This document shows positions 25,403-33,882 of a DNA stretch of 64,000 bases, piece after piece; the first letter of the stretch is position 1, and each line of letters begins with the position of its first letter. Position numbers and translations under genes: made by a program. The stretch lies in the NCBI RefSeq assembly GCF_051201685.1, contig NZ_CP179213.1, positions 1,860,001 through 1,924,000 on the forward strand, given 5' to 3'. This DNA is from Luminiphilus sp051201685. GTDB lineage: Bacteria; Pseudomonadota; Gammaproteobacteria; Pseudomonadales; Halieaceae. The notes below the pieces were generated by a model. The model had not been told where the DNA came from and searched no databases. It saw only the letters and a program-made list of their open reading frames with translations.

Positions 25403-26050
25403 TCATAGACTTTCCCGCAACATGGGCAATTCTCGGACCAGCTCTACAATTTCACGGTCAGTTACGAAGTTTTGACGAACACCGACGACCCGGATGACTA
25501 AACGCTCACCATTCAGGGGCATTAGCACTCCAACCTGAATGTCTCTAAAGTGAAAGCGCTGCCTTACCCACTCCCCCGGTACGCGCTCGACGAGCTCTTC
25601 ATAATCCTCAGTATCCCACTCGCAACATATAGCAAGTTCCATAATTTCTTGACCCGGAAATTGCTCCTCTACCAACGCTTGAGCCTTTTGTTTTAGCGTA
25701 TTTGCATCCTCTCCGTCATAAGCATCCGAAGGCATGTGCCGCTCGGCAACAATTAGATCTTCAAGCGCAACCAGGCCCGCCGCAATATTGTTTGCAATAT
25801 TATTTTGAATCGTTGTTAGCTGCGCCTTTATCGGAGCCGCGTTTACAACTTTTATTGGGTAGAGTGCTTCAAGTGTTGCCACTTCGCGCTGTGCCTGCGC
25901 AATTCCCCCATCAAAATAAGCGACCGCGCGCCGAGCGGTAGCATCATTGACCATTTGGTTTACCACCCGCTCATTATGCTGCAAACATAGCAGCATAACG
26001 CTCATCGCCGCAGGTGCATCCGCATTGAGCTTTGCCAACAACTGCGGCAT
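25403..26050 (-). CDS. hypothetical protein, second gene of an unknown pair
   Basis: A 215-residue soluble protein with no signal peptide or membrane segment. The first half is helical (HNERVVNQMVNDATARRAVAYF, then QLTTIQNNIANNIAAGLVAL), and the second half is mixed, with two adjacent cysteines in ELAICCEWDTEDYEEL and strands VGVLMPLNGERLVIRVVG. The family is not recognised. It starts 27 bases after the upstream exported protein and is likely co-transcribed, though no strong ribosome binding site precedes its ATG. Confidence 0.6.
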   Translation of the reverse strand: MPQLLAKLNADAPAAMSVMLLCLQHNERVVNQMVNDATARRAVAYFDGGIAQAQREVATLEALYPIKVVNAAPIKAQLTTIQNNIANNIAAGLVALEDLIVAERHMPSDAYDGEDANTLKQKAQALVEEQFPGQEIMELAICCEWDTEDYEELVERVPGEWVRQRFHFRDIQVGVLMPLNGERLVIRVVGVRQNFVTDREIVELVRELPMLRESL

Positions 26051-26077
26051 GTATTGCAGATTTACGTACCATTTATT

Positions 26078-26851
26078 TTAAAACGCCGCGCTTTTATTAA
26101 GAAGAGGTTGATACTGCTGGTCCCACTTTTGAATTTGACGCAAGTACCCATCGGCATTGTCGATAGTCTGCTGGACTCGTCTGAGCTCAGTGCTACTAAT
26201 TTGATTTGTTAAAAGCCAAACAGTTTCTAGGTCTGGCTGATCACTTTGTGCACTGCTCATTCTTTGTAACAGCGGCAATGCGTAAGCAATTTCTGTAGCC
26301 ATGCCCTCAGCGGTTGCAAGGTCAGTCTCAAAGTTTGGATATTCACTGAGATCGTTTGCAGCTAATGCAGCTAGGGTTTTAGCCTCTTCCGCGCTTTCGC
26401 TGGAGGCTATAGTATTTCGAGCAGCAGTGACCCTCTGTTGAAGCGCCACAATGTCAGGGTGATCGGGTGGCGCACGGTTTAAAACCTCCTGGACCGAATC
26501 AAGGCGTTGCTCCAACCATCCATAGGCATTCATCTGACTAGAGCCTGCGCCCGTGGCGATGCCCATTTGGGCCATAAACGCAGATTGCTCCTCTGGGCTG
26601 GCGGCCTCGAACTGGGCCTTCAACTGCGGATTTGCGTTGAGCATTGACTGAAATTGAGCCAACAGAGCTTGCTGCTGCGCCGAGGGACCGGCTTGTACTT
26701 GAGCCGAAAGCTGGCCCAGTTCTCGCTCTATCTCTGCCATATTTTGTGTTTGCCGCCGGACGTCGTCCCGAACGCCATAAGGTAATTGTTCGGCGGTAGC
26801 CGACAAAGCAACAAACGTTAAAAAAATGGCTGTGACGGCTCTGATTAACAT
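26078..26851 (-). CDS. exported helical hypothetical protein
   Basis: A 257-residue protein with a signal peptide (MLIRAVTAIFLTFVALSATA). The mature protein is almost wholly helical and rich in Gln and Ala, with coiled-coil-like stretches (QNMAEIERELGQLSAQVQ) and FQSMLNANPQLKAQFEAASPEEQSAFMAQMG. It may be a periplasmic adaptor or chaperone-like protein. The family is not recognised. It heads a pair with the 25403-26050 gene. Confidence 0.65.
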   Translation of the reverse strand: MLIRAVTAIFLTFVALSATAEQLPYGVRDDVRRQTQNMAEIERELGQLSAQVQAGPSAQQQALLAQFQSMLNANPQLKAQFEAASPEEQSAFMAQMGIATGAGSSQMNAYGWLEQRLDSVQEVLNRAPPDHPDIVALQQRVTAARNTIASSESAEEAKTLAALAANDLSEYPNFETDLATAEGMATEIAYALPLLQRMSSAQSDQPDLETVWLLTNQISSTELRRVQQTIDNADGYLRQIQKWDQQYQPLLNKSAAF

Positions 26852-26903
26852 AGCATTGGCCTCTGAAAACGTGCTTTCAGAATACCTATGCGGGAGATAT
26901 TGT

Positions 26904-27362
26904 CTAGGCGTGCCCCTGCACCTTGCTCAGCATGAGGTTCAAGGCCTCAACACTCTTCTGGTCTTGCGCTGTTTCAAGAGCATCCTGAAGGACCTCTTGA
27001 ATGTTCTCGGCGTCCACTAGCTCCATATCCCAACTCGGGAAGATACGCTCGCGAACCTCTTCATCAGTGCTCAATGTCACCATCATTTCATGCCGACGAT
27101 CCGATTCGATTAGCTTGATTAGTTCCAAAACCTCCGTCTTGGGCCCCTCAATCCACTGAAAAAACACCCCACTACCAAAAACCAAAATTCCAGTAATTCC
27201 AAGCACCGCATTACGGCGACGTGAAGCCGCAATAATAGCGTCAACGTCGGCATCACCCACACCAGTGGTCACTTGACTGCAATAAACCAGACTGAAAAAT
27301 GGGCTCTCCTGATAGAGATCATCGGCGTTCGTGTATTGTGGCTGCGTTGTCTGTTTATTCAT
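26904..27362 (-). CDS. BLUF-domain blue-light photoreceptor
   Basis: A 152-residue single-domain BLUF protein; the domain binds FAD and senses blue light through a hydrogen-bond switch. The ATG at 27362 is used; a TTG at 27401 would add 13 residues without a ribosome binding site. All signature residues are present: Tyr27 in SLVYCSQ, Asn51 in RRRNAVLGITG, Gln69 in FFQWIEGP, and the Trp/Met strand in PSWDMEL (Trp111, Met113). The helical tail (about 118-152) could contact a partner. No EAL or GGDEF output is fused, so it acts through another protein. Short BLUF proteins are common in marine gammaproteobacteria. Confidence 0.93.
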   Translation of the reverse strand: MNKQTTQPQYTNADDLYQESPFFSLVYCSQVTTGVGDADVDAIIAASRRRNAVLGITGILVFGSGVFFQWIEGPKTEVLELIKLIESDRRHEMMVTLSTDEEVRERIFPSWDMELVDAENIQEVLQDALETAQDQKSVEALNLMLSKVQGHA

Positions 27363-27525
27363 TTCTTTAGCATAGCGGGCAAAGTGTTCGAGGAATAGCA
27401 AAAGTTAGGCGTACTAGGCCATCGTCGAGAGTATCCATCGACATGACGGCACATTTATCGAGGCAGTAAGTCATAAGTCGGATTTTGCAGAGTTCTGTAA
27501 CCTAGTGGTGCACCTGAGGGCAAGC

Positions 27526-27996
27526 TCAAAAGTTAATGCCAACCGTCACCCCAATTACGCCTACCTTTTCATCAGCCACGAAATCCACCATCGCGTGCGG
27601 AGAAACGATTAAATGGCCAACTTCGAGCTCATATAGAACTCCCGTACGAAATAAAAACTCGCTGCCGGTTTCCGTCCCATCCACATGTTCATGTTGGGCC
27701 CACTCAACACCAGGACCGGCATAAACAGCCCATCGATTAAAGCGGTACCCCAGGGTCACTGCGACAATACTAAAGTCTAAATCGCCAAACGCATGCTCTA
27801 TGGCGGGCGTGATAAACCAGCGCTCACTGAGCTTACGTTCGTACTCCAAACCCAGCGTACTTGCCCGCTGACGACGGCCCTCACTCGTTACGCCGAGAAA
27901 GGCAGACACGCTGTTCAAGTGATGCTCTGGTTCGGCACCCTTGACTGGAGCGACCAGCGCCAGGCTGATCAATGCCAAAATCGCTGCGTTTCTCAT
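27526..27996 (-). CDS. small outer-membrane beta-barrel-like protein
   Basis: A 156-residue protein with a signal peptide (MRNAAILALISLALVAPVKGA) and alternating amphipathic strands (LGLEYERKLSERWFITPAIEH, WAVYAGPGVEWAQHE, GVLYELEVGHLIVSPHAMVDF). It ends VGVTVGINF-like with a C-terminal Phe, the mark of BAM-inserted barrels. The size suits an eight-stranded barrel. Function unknown; there are no operon partners. Confidence 0.75.
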   Translation of the reverse strand: MRNAAILALISLALVAPVKGAEPEHHLNSVSAFLGVTSEGRRQRASTLGLEYERKLSERWFITPAIEHAFGDLDFSIVAVTLGYRFNRWAVYAGPGVEWAQHEHVDGTETGSEFLFRTGVLYELEVGHLIVSPHAMVDFVADEKVGVIGVTVGINF

Positions 27997-28296
27997 TAAA
28001 TGTTACCGATTCTAGGAACCGCCGAGTCTATACGGGAGATGCGATGAGATTTTTAGCAAAAAGCGTCAGCGACGTATTTGTGCCAAAAGGCTAACGTTGG
28101 CTTATTAAGCGCCGCAAAGGCTAGCACCAACCCACCAATAGAAGAAAAAACACTGTAGAAAGCCAGAGCGCGTTCGCATAGACGCCATAGCGTTGGATCG
28201 CAAAAAAGTCTCTGTGCCCCATTGCCAAAAGCGAATTTTGAAAAAAACACCGTTGCTGCAATCTGGTGCTTATCGTATTTTTGTGCGCTTTTGTGA

Positions 28297-28384
28297 TGGT
28301 GCCCGGAGCCGGACTTGAACCGGCACGATCGCAATGATCGGGAGATTTTAAGTCTCCTGTGTCTACCAATTTCACCACCCGGGC
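28297..28384 (-). tRNA. tRNA-Leu (anticodon UAA)
   Basis: An 88-base tRNA including an encoded CCA. Acceptor arms GCCCGGG and TCCGGGC pair (one G-T), the D arm has AATTGGTAGAC, the anticodon stem GGAGA/TCTCC encloses CTTAAAA with anticodon TAA, a long variable arm (CGATCATTGCGATCG) follows as in class II tRNAs, and the T arm has GGTTCAAGTCC. Discriminator is A. Confidence 0.97.
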
Positions 28385-28495
28385 AGTGAAGAGGCGCGAG
28401 GATAACATGGTATCTGCGCTTGGGGGATCTGCAATGCATCTTCCGTAGTGGTAAAGTCGCGCTTTCTATAAAAATAACCTTCTGAGAGGCAATAC

Positions 28496-29845
28496 GTGGC
28501 GGCAAATCGTGGTCAATTTGGTTCCCGTCTGGGCTTTATATTCGCCGCAGCAGGCTCTGCGGTCGGCTTAGGTAATATCTGGGGCTTTCCAACTCAAGCC
28601 GCCAGTAACGGCGGTGCCGCCTTTCTCCTGGTCTACCTCATACTGGCCTTTGCGCTGGCTTACCCCGTACTGATGGCAGAGCTCATTTTAGGGCGTTATA
28701 CCCACGGCAATTCGGTGGCCGCACTATCAGGCATTGCAAGGGGCCCCGTTACAAAAGTTATCGGCACAGGAACAGGTCTGCTGGGTATTTTGGTAGCCAG
28801 CATGATTCTGAGCTTCTACGGCATCGTCGCCGGCTGGATGCTTGGGTATACGCTGTCATACCCACTGGACGTTGTGGGTGCCAGCAGTGCAGCTGATTGG
28901 TTAACGGGCTTTACAATGCCCCGAAACCTCATTCTGATGGGTGTATTTATGCTCATGACCATCGCCATTATTATGGGGGGGGTTAAAGAGGGGATTGAGC
29001 GATGGTCGTCGCGACTCATGCCCACACTAATCATTACTCTGATCGCTCTCGCCGCCTACGTTCTTACCCTTGAAGGTGCCATGACTGGACTGCGGGTTTA
29101 CTTGATTCCCGACTTCAGCAAAATCTTCTCTTCTCAGCTCATTTTGTCGGCTCTAGGTTCTGCCTTTTTCTCTTTATCTCTGGGCGTCGGAACCATGTTG
29201 GTCTATGGCTCTTATATCTCTGATAAAGAGCATCTGCCGTCTATAGGCGCACAAGTCGCCCTCATTGATGTCGGTATTGCGGTGCTGGCGGGCTTTTTAA
29301 TTTTACCCGTCATGTATGTTGCCGCAGAACGCGGCGTAGAAATTTTTAGTGCCAGCGGTGCCCTCCTTTCCGAGGACACGCTGATATTGACCGTGCTTCC
29401 CGAGTTATTTGCGACCATGGGCACAGTCGGCGTTGCCCTCGCTACGGCGTTTTTCTCTCTAATGACTATCGCTGCGTTAACGTCGTCAATTTCTATCTTA
29501 GAAGTTCCGGTTGCCTTCATCGTCGAGCGCTTTGATTGGTCGCGCAAAAAAGCCGCAGTGGTCGCGGGAGGTCTAATTGCGAGCATGAGTGGAGCGATTA
29601 TTCTCGATTTTGAAAATTTATTTGGCGCCGTCATCGCCCTAAGCACCCGCTACGGGCAGCCGCTGCTAGGGCTCTTGCTGTGCGTTTTTGTTGGGTGGGT
29701 CTGGCAACGTAATACGCTACTGGCAGAGCTTAAAAAAAATGATCCCCACGTGGCCGAGGGCCTTTTTTGGCGCATTTGGCCTGTTTACGTGCGCTTTGTG
29801 TGCCCCGTCATCATTGCCATAATTTTCTATCGCTCACTCGTCTGA
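28496..29845 (+). CDS. neurotransmitter:sodium symporter family transporter
   Basis: A 449-residue SNF/NSS-family carrier that takes up amino acids or related amines with Na+. The GTG start follows GAGAGG. The first segment carries the diagnostic AAAGSAVGLGNIWGFP, with the unwound Na+/substrate site, followed by NGGAAFLLVYL. About eleven or twelve segments are present, as in LeuT-like bacterial members. The substrate is unknown. The 3' end overlaps a small gene on the other strand by twelve bases. Confidence 0.93.
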   Translation: MAANRGQFGSRLGFIFAAAGSAVGLGNIWGFPTQAASNGGAAFLLVYLILAFALAYPVLMAELILGRYTHGNSVAALSGIARGPVTKVIGTGTGLLGILVASMILSFYGIVAGWMLGYTLSYPLDVVGASSAADWLTGFTMPRNLILMGVFMLMTIAIIMGGVKEGIERWSSRLMPTLIITLIALAAYVLTLEGAMTGLRVYLIPDFSKIFSSQLILSALGSAFFSLSLGVGTMLVYGSYISDKEHLPSIGAQVALIDVGIAVLAGFLILPVMYVAAERGVEIFSASGALLSEDTLILTVLPELFATMGTVGVALATAFFSLMTIAALTSSISILEVPVAFIVERFDWSRKKAAVVAGGLIASMSGAIILDFENLFGAVIALSTRYGQPLLGLLLCVFVGWVWQRNTLLAELKKNDPHVAEGLFWRIWPVYVRFVCPVIIAIIFYRSLV

Positions 29846-30010
29846 GCGGTTGCGGTCTAGCCCAGCTGCCACCCTGCCACTCGCAAACAAGAGCCCGTAG
29901 GCGCCACTACCAATCATAAACACAAGGGCCACCCAATCTCCCGTTTGGCTGTACATGTAGCCACTGAACGCGAACATCGCTGCGCTTATTATTATCGCTA
30001 TGTATTGCAT
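29834..30010 (-). CDS. small membrane protein, convergent with the symporter gene
   Basis: A 58-residue protein from the ATG at 30010, with two hydrophobic segments (IAIIISAAMFAFSGYMY and WVALVFMIGSGAYGLLFA) and a polar tail ending RNRSDE. A TTG at 30082 would add 24 polar residues. The ribosome binding site is weak (AGG about 13 bases upstream). The family is not recognised. The last twelve bases overlap the symporter 3' end. Confidence 0.5.
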   Translation of the reverse strand: MQYIAIIISAAMFAFSGYMYSQTGDWVALVFMIGSGAYGLLFASGRVAAGLDRNRSDE

Positions 30011-30355
30011 AGAACGGTTTGCCTGTTTGGGAGCATTAGAGGTCCGTGTGTTGTTCTTTACGATACCAGCCCAGCTTCGCAACTCATATTGCCATCACGG
30101 AAGCAAACCTACCCTGCCTTTTCAGCAACAAATTGAAGCCGCAGCACGTCAAGGGTGCAAGTGCTGTGCGGGTCACTAGAGCTCTCGCTTTTTATACCCA
30201 ACCCCAAGCTTACGAAGAGGCTTTTTGTGTACGCAATCTGCCTCCGTAAGCGCTTCGCACCGGAAGACGTCGCTCCTATGTAGCCAGCTTACCTCTGAGC
30301 CACACTGCGTCTCCAAGGAGAGTGTGACTAATCCGGCCGGAGATGGCTCCTGCGT
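30011..30355. other. intergenic region with no recognised gene
   Basis: About 345 bases between two minus-strand genes. No terminator with a T tract follows the MerR gene; the only palindromic feature is CCGGCCGG near 30333. Confidence 0.4.
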
Positions 30356-31363
30356 TTAACTAGAGAGTTCACGTAGCAGTGAGTGGTACTCCATGCCTCG
30401 CTCATCTAAGACACCCTTTAAGGCTTTTTCCATTAGATAACGCGCTTGATTCGTATAGGCATACATGCAGGAATGCACCGCAGCGTCTGTCCAGTTGTCG
30501 ACGGCGCACTCGGTTGTGTATTGCTCAAAATGGTTGAGCATATTGATTAACTCGACGATATGATTTGGACACTCGCAATTAACCAGTCGTTTGAGCTGGG
30601 CCGCCGCAGCCAATTCACTGTCTGAGTACATACGTGCTTTCGGCTTTACGAGGTCTCCGAGATCGAACTCGCCCTGACGGGTATCATTCTCAACAGAAAT
30701 TCGACCCATCTCGTAGGCCAGTCGCGCGGGCTCCATCGGAAATGCAATAGCCTCAGCTCCCTGTCGATTAAGCTCAGAAATCCACCGATCATTGGCCATT
30801 CGGTACGTCACGATTACGTTAGGTGAACCCAGGCGGGTTTTAAGTTGCTGCACCAATTGAATTTGGGTCAGTGAAACTGCGGGACAATCGAGCACCAACA
30901 GGGCGACTTCCTCATCGCCTACATCGAGAGTGCCAGCGATTTCTGCGAGGGGTTGACGCGACAGAAGCGCGCTGACACCCGAAATACACCCCTGGTGCCC
31001 ATCTAGCCAGCTGCAAAGCTCTGCTCCAACAAACACGACTCTAGGCTTAGTTGCGGGCACCGCACGCTCAAGATGCTTACCGCGGCCCTTGATCAAAAGC
31101 TCCAATGTTTTTCGCTCTGAGGAGGCAACCTCACCAATTCTTGCCCCGTCGTTGACCAAGGCGGCAATCAACTGCAGATGCTCTAAATCGGCTTGAGTGT
31201 ACTGGCGTCGCCCAGATGCCGACTTATAGCTAGCCCCCAACCCATAGCGCCGCTCCCATACCCTCAAAGTGTCAGGCTTTAAACCGGTCAAACGGGCCAC
31301 GGTTCCAATGCCATAAAGTGGTCGGGGTTCTAATTGAGATACTGCAGTAACGGGGGCATTCAT
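30356..31363 (-). CDS. MerR-type regulator with Rossmann-like and helical sensor domains
   Basis: A 335-residue regulator preceded by AAGGAG. Residues 16-85 are a MerR helix-turn-helix (YGIGTVARLTGLKPDTLRVW, ERRYGL, SGRRQYTQADLEHL). Residues about 105-235 resemble the B12-binding Rossmann domain of CarH/LitR regulators, but the usual DxHxxG is replaced by DGHQGC and the preceding cobalamin cap helices are absent. Residues about 245-335 form a helical domain with CECPNHIVELINMLNHFEQY. CarH/LitR relatives repress light-induced genes in the dark. Here it diverges from a sigma factor, with YfcH, Sir2 and photolyase genes beyond, so light or oxidative control of photorepair is likely. A B12 photochemical mechanism is doubtful from the missing motif. 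Confidence 0.85.
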   Translation of the reverse strand: MNAPVTAVSQLEPRPLYGIGTVARLTGLKPDTLRVWERRYGLGASYKSASGRRQYTQADLEHLQLIAALVNDGARIGEVASSERKTLELLIKGRGKHLERAVPATKPRVVFVGAELCSWLDGHQGCISGVSALLSRQPLAEIAGTLDVGDEEVALLVLDCPAVSLTQIQLVQQLKTRLGSPNVIVTYRMANDRWISELNRQGAEAIAFPMEPARLAYEMGRISVENDTRQGEFDLGDLVKPKARMYSDSELAAAAQLKRLVNCECPNHIVELINMLNHFEQYTTECAVDNWTDAAVHSCMYAYTNQARYLMEKALKGVLDERGMEYHSLLRELSS

Positions 31364-31380
31364 CGCGTAACTCTCCTTTA

Positions 31381-31499
31381 TTTTGTCTGGTTTTGTCCAA
31401 GGTTACGCTGTAATCCCACCAATAGATCTGCTTTTTCTGGACAAAACTCTTTGGCCAGCACTGATTGTATATGTTTTGTCTAATATCAGGCTGGACAAA
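31381..31499. promoter_or_regulatory. cluster of five TTTTGTC motifs, probable MerR operator region
   Basis: In the divergent gap between the MerR-type and sigma genes, TTTTGTC occurs at 31381, 31391 and 31474 (plus) and as GACAAA(A) at 31440 and 31494 (minus). The first two are direct repeats ten bases apart. TTTTGTCCA (31391-31399) and TGGACAAAA (31438-31446) are a perfect nine-base inverted repeat, and TTTGTC/GACAAA at 31475-31499 is an inverted pair with a 13-base spacer. The density and symmetry suggest binding sites for a dimeric regulator, most simply the adjacent MerR protein. Function is inferred. Confidence 0.65.
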
Positions 31500-31572
31500 C
31501 CGCTGTTTAGAGGGATCTTTCTAGGTCCAACACCCCGTATAGTTTTGCATCTAACGGGGGAGTACAGAGCGC

Positions 31573-32865
31573 ATGAAAGGATCAGACCAAGCTGACGACC
31601 GCGATCTCGAGTTAATGTTCGCAGAAGCACGTCGGTACGCCCTGCTCACCGCAGACGAAGAACGGGAAATTGATGGGCGCAAGTGGCAGGCAGTGTGGGC
31701 ATTGCAAGGACTATTCGCTGAGGTGCCCGAGCTAACGCAGTACACAGCCGTATTTCTGCAGCAGTGCGGCGCCAATCCGCCCGAAATTGGGCGCTTCTCA
31801 AACAGGGATCAGCATTTTGTACTGCGGCGAGAGCTGACGGATTATTTTGCCGATGGCAAATCCCACGAGCTAGCGACGGTCGCCGCAAGAAAACTGAGAA
31901 CGCTTAAGACAACACAGGCGCGCTTACCTCATCTCACCAGGCTGAAGCTGCCTGCCAGCCTCACGGTGGGCATGTCCGTGGCAATGTTGCGTAGAGCCGG
32001 GGGACAATTTCCCGACAGCGTCGCCGATGCAATCGCCAATTGGGAGCGGCAGTGGCAGCCCCCGATCAGCGGCCACGTTTTAGAGCGAGAAGTGATGAAG
32101 TCTCTGCGCCGAGAGCTGCGCATGTACACCGAAGCAAGAGACAAACTGGTCATGCACAACCTTCGCTTGGTTTACTCAATCGCGGGTCGGTACAAGGGCC
32201 GAGGCGTGTCTTATCTCGATTTGGTTCAGGAAGGCACACTAGGTCTCATTCGCGCCGCAGAGAAATTTGAGTTCGAGAAGGGCTTCAGGTTCAGCACTTA
32301 TTGCTTCAACTGGATCACGCAAGCGGTGCGTCGCTATGTCGGCGATGTGGGAACACTCATTCGACTGCCGACCCATGTTCAGGAACAGATGGGTAGACTC
32401 TACAAAGAGAAGGCTATTGAGCAGCTGAGAACCGGTGTAGAACCCGATGAGGAGACCCTAGCGGCAAAGCTTGGAATGGATGTGGCAAAAACGCGCCAAC
32501 TTCTTCAAATGCGCAATCTAGGTGTTTCTTTAGATGCCCCTCGATTCGATGACGACGAAGGCACCCTGCTCGATACCCTGTCGGGAGATCCCTACGGCGG
32601 TACCGAGGACTCAGCGGAGCAAGCATCTCTGCATAAGTTTTTGGGAGGGGCTGTCGACTCCTTAGAGCCTTCTGAGCAACGAGTCATTGTCGCCCGATGG
32701 GGGCTGCACGACGGCCCGCCACTGAGCCGGGCGGAGGTGGCAGACAGTATGGGCGTGAGTCGAGAGTGGGTTCGACAGCTAGAGCGCTCGGCATTGCGCA
32801 AACTAAAAGCGAAGGACACTGTAAAAGCTGCTTACGCAGATTACAGCGAAGCCAGCAACTATTGA
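31573..32865 (+). CDS. group-2-like sigma-70 factor
   Basis: A 430-residue sigma factor without region 1.1. Region 1.2 is near the N-terminus (RRYALLTADEEREI); about 100 residues of non-conserved sequence follow; region 2 runs from NLRLVYSIAGRYKGRG through YLDLVQEGTLGLIRAAEKF to FRFSTYCFNWITQAVRRYV; region 3 covers IRLPTHVQEQ to VSLDAPRFDDDEGTL; region 4.2 ends REWVRQLERSALRKLKA. Region 2.3-2.4 departs from the housekeeping STYATWWIRQAI pattern, so promoter recognition should differ. It diverges from the MerR-type regulator and probably drives a stress or light regulon including the nearby photolyase. A strong terminator follows. Confidence 0.92.
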   Translation: MKGSDQADDRDLELMFAEARRYALLTADEEREIDGRKWQAVWALQGLFAEVPELTQYTAVFLQQCGANPPEIGRFSNRDQHFVLRRELTDYFADGKSHELATVAARKLRTLKTTQARLPHLTRLKLPASLTVGMSVAMLRRAGGQFPDSVADAIANWERQWQPPISGHVLEREVMKSLRRELRMYTEARDKLVMHNLRLVYSIAGRYKGRGVSYLDLVQEGTLGLIRAAEKFEFEKGFRFSTYCFNWITQAVRRYVGDVGTLIRLPTHVQEQMGRLYKEKAIEQLRTGVEPDEETLAAKLGMDVAKTRQLLQMRNLGVSLDAPRFDDDEGTLLDTLSGDPYGGTEDSAEQASLHKFLGGAVDSLEPSEQRVIVARWGLHDGPPLSRAEVADSMGVSREWVRQLERSALRKLKAKDTVKAAYADYSEASNY

Positions 32866-32885
32866 GCATAGCAGGGTCGTTTAGC

Positions 32886-32915
32886 GGGCGCCCTTCCGCG
32901 GGCGCCCTACTTTTT
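32886..32915 (+). terminator. rho-independent terminator after the sigma gene
   Basis: Perfect eight-base arms GGGCGCCC (32886-32893 and 32900-32907) flank six bases and are followed by TACTTTTT. It lies 21 bases after the sigma stop and touches the end of the convergent YfcH-like gene. Confidence 0.88.
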
Positions 32916-33800
32916 ACTGCGAGCCAAAATGTCAATCAGTGCGCTGTCCAAACTAGCGAACCGAAAGTCGAAGCCGGCATCTAGCAATTTATTGGGGGTA
33001 ACGCGTTGCCCCTCCAAGAGGAGTTCATCCGCCATTTCACCCAACAGCAAACGCGCTATCGAGGCGGGAAGCCCAAAGCTGAACATGGTTGGCTTTCTCG
33101 CACTCAGTACGCGGGCAAATTCTCGGTGAGTGATCGGTCTGGGTGCCACCACGTTGTAAGCACCCTGAACCGATGGATCGGCACACAGGAAAAGAATTGC
33201 GCGCACCACATCGGCCCGGTGGACCCAGCTGAGCCACTGATCGCCATCGCCCATCCACGTACCAACACCCAATTTGAAAGACCGCATCATTTCTTGGAGG
33301 GCACCCCCATTGCGGTCAAAAACGACGCCCAAGCGCAGGGTCACGACGCGAGTGTCAGTACCTTCCAAGACACTGGCAGCACTCTCCCAGGCTTGACAAA
33401 GTTGGGCAGAAAAACCACTTCCTCCGGGAGACGTTTCGTCAAAAAATTGATCGCGGCTAGAACCGTAAAAGCCTATCGCGCTGCCAGAGATGAGCAGGCT
33501 TGGTGGATTCGATTGAGCGCGCATCCATTGGACCAACTGCTCTGTAAAACCGGCACGACTAGCTACCATTTCAGCCTTGTAACCGTCGCTCCAGCGACGC
33601 CCAGCTAAAGACGCACCGGCGAGGTTTACCACTATGTCGACGGCCTTTTCTACCGACGCTAAGGATTGCACATACGTCACACCGGCTCGCTGCGGTTGCT
33701 GGTGACGCGACAATACCGTGACTGAAAAACCCCGTTTCAAAAACTCAGGAACCAGAGCCGAGCCTATGAATCCCGTACCACCCGTTACCAGCATGTGCAT
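32907..33800 (-). CDS. YfcH-like NAD-dependent epimerase family protein (TIGR01777)
   Basis: A 297-residue extended-SDR-fold protein. The start at 33800 (MHMLVTGGTGFIG) follows GGAG; a start at 33848 would put 16 residues before the first strand. The GGTGFIG nucleotide loop, the NLAGASLAGRRW segment and the DUF1731 C-terminal part (PTMFSFGLPASIARLLLGEM ending in the ELLLEGQRVTPNKLLDAGF motif) define the family. Its reaction is unknown. Relatives are often adjacent to photolyase and MerR light-response genes, as here. It diverges from the Sir2-phrB operon. Confidence 0.88.
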   Translation of the reverse strand: MHMLVTGGTGFIGSALVPEFLKRGFSVTVLSRHQQPQRAGVTYVQSLASVEKAVDIVVNLAGASLAGRRWSDGYKAEMVASRAGFTEQLVQWMRAQSNPPSLLISGSAIGFYGSSRDQFFDETSPGGSGFSAQLCQAWESAASVLEGTDTRVVTLRLGVVFDRNGGALQEMMRSFKLGVGTWMGDGDQWLSWVHRADVVRAILFLCADPSVQGAYNVVAPRPITHREFARVLSARKPTMFSFGLPASIARLLLGEMADELLLEGQRVTPNKLLDAGFDFRFASLDSALIDILARSKK

Positions 33801-33882
33801 AGCTTCAACTCCAAACCTTTGCTTCTTCACCACTGGCAGCCAAAACACTCAACCAGCGTGGATATAAGACCGTATACGTGTC

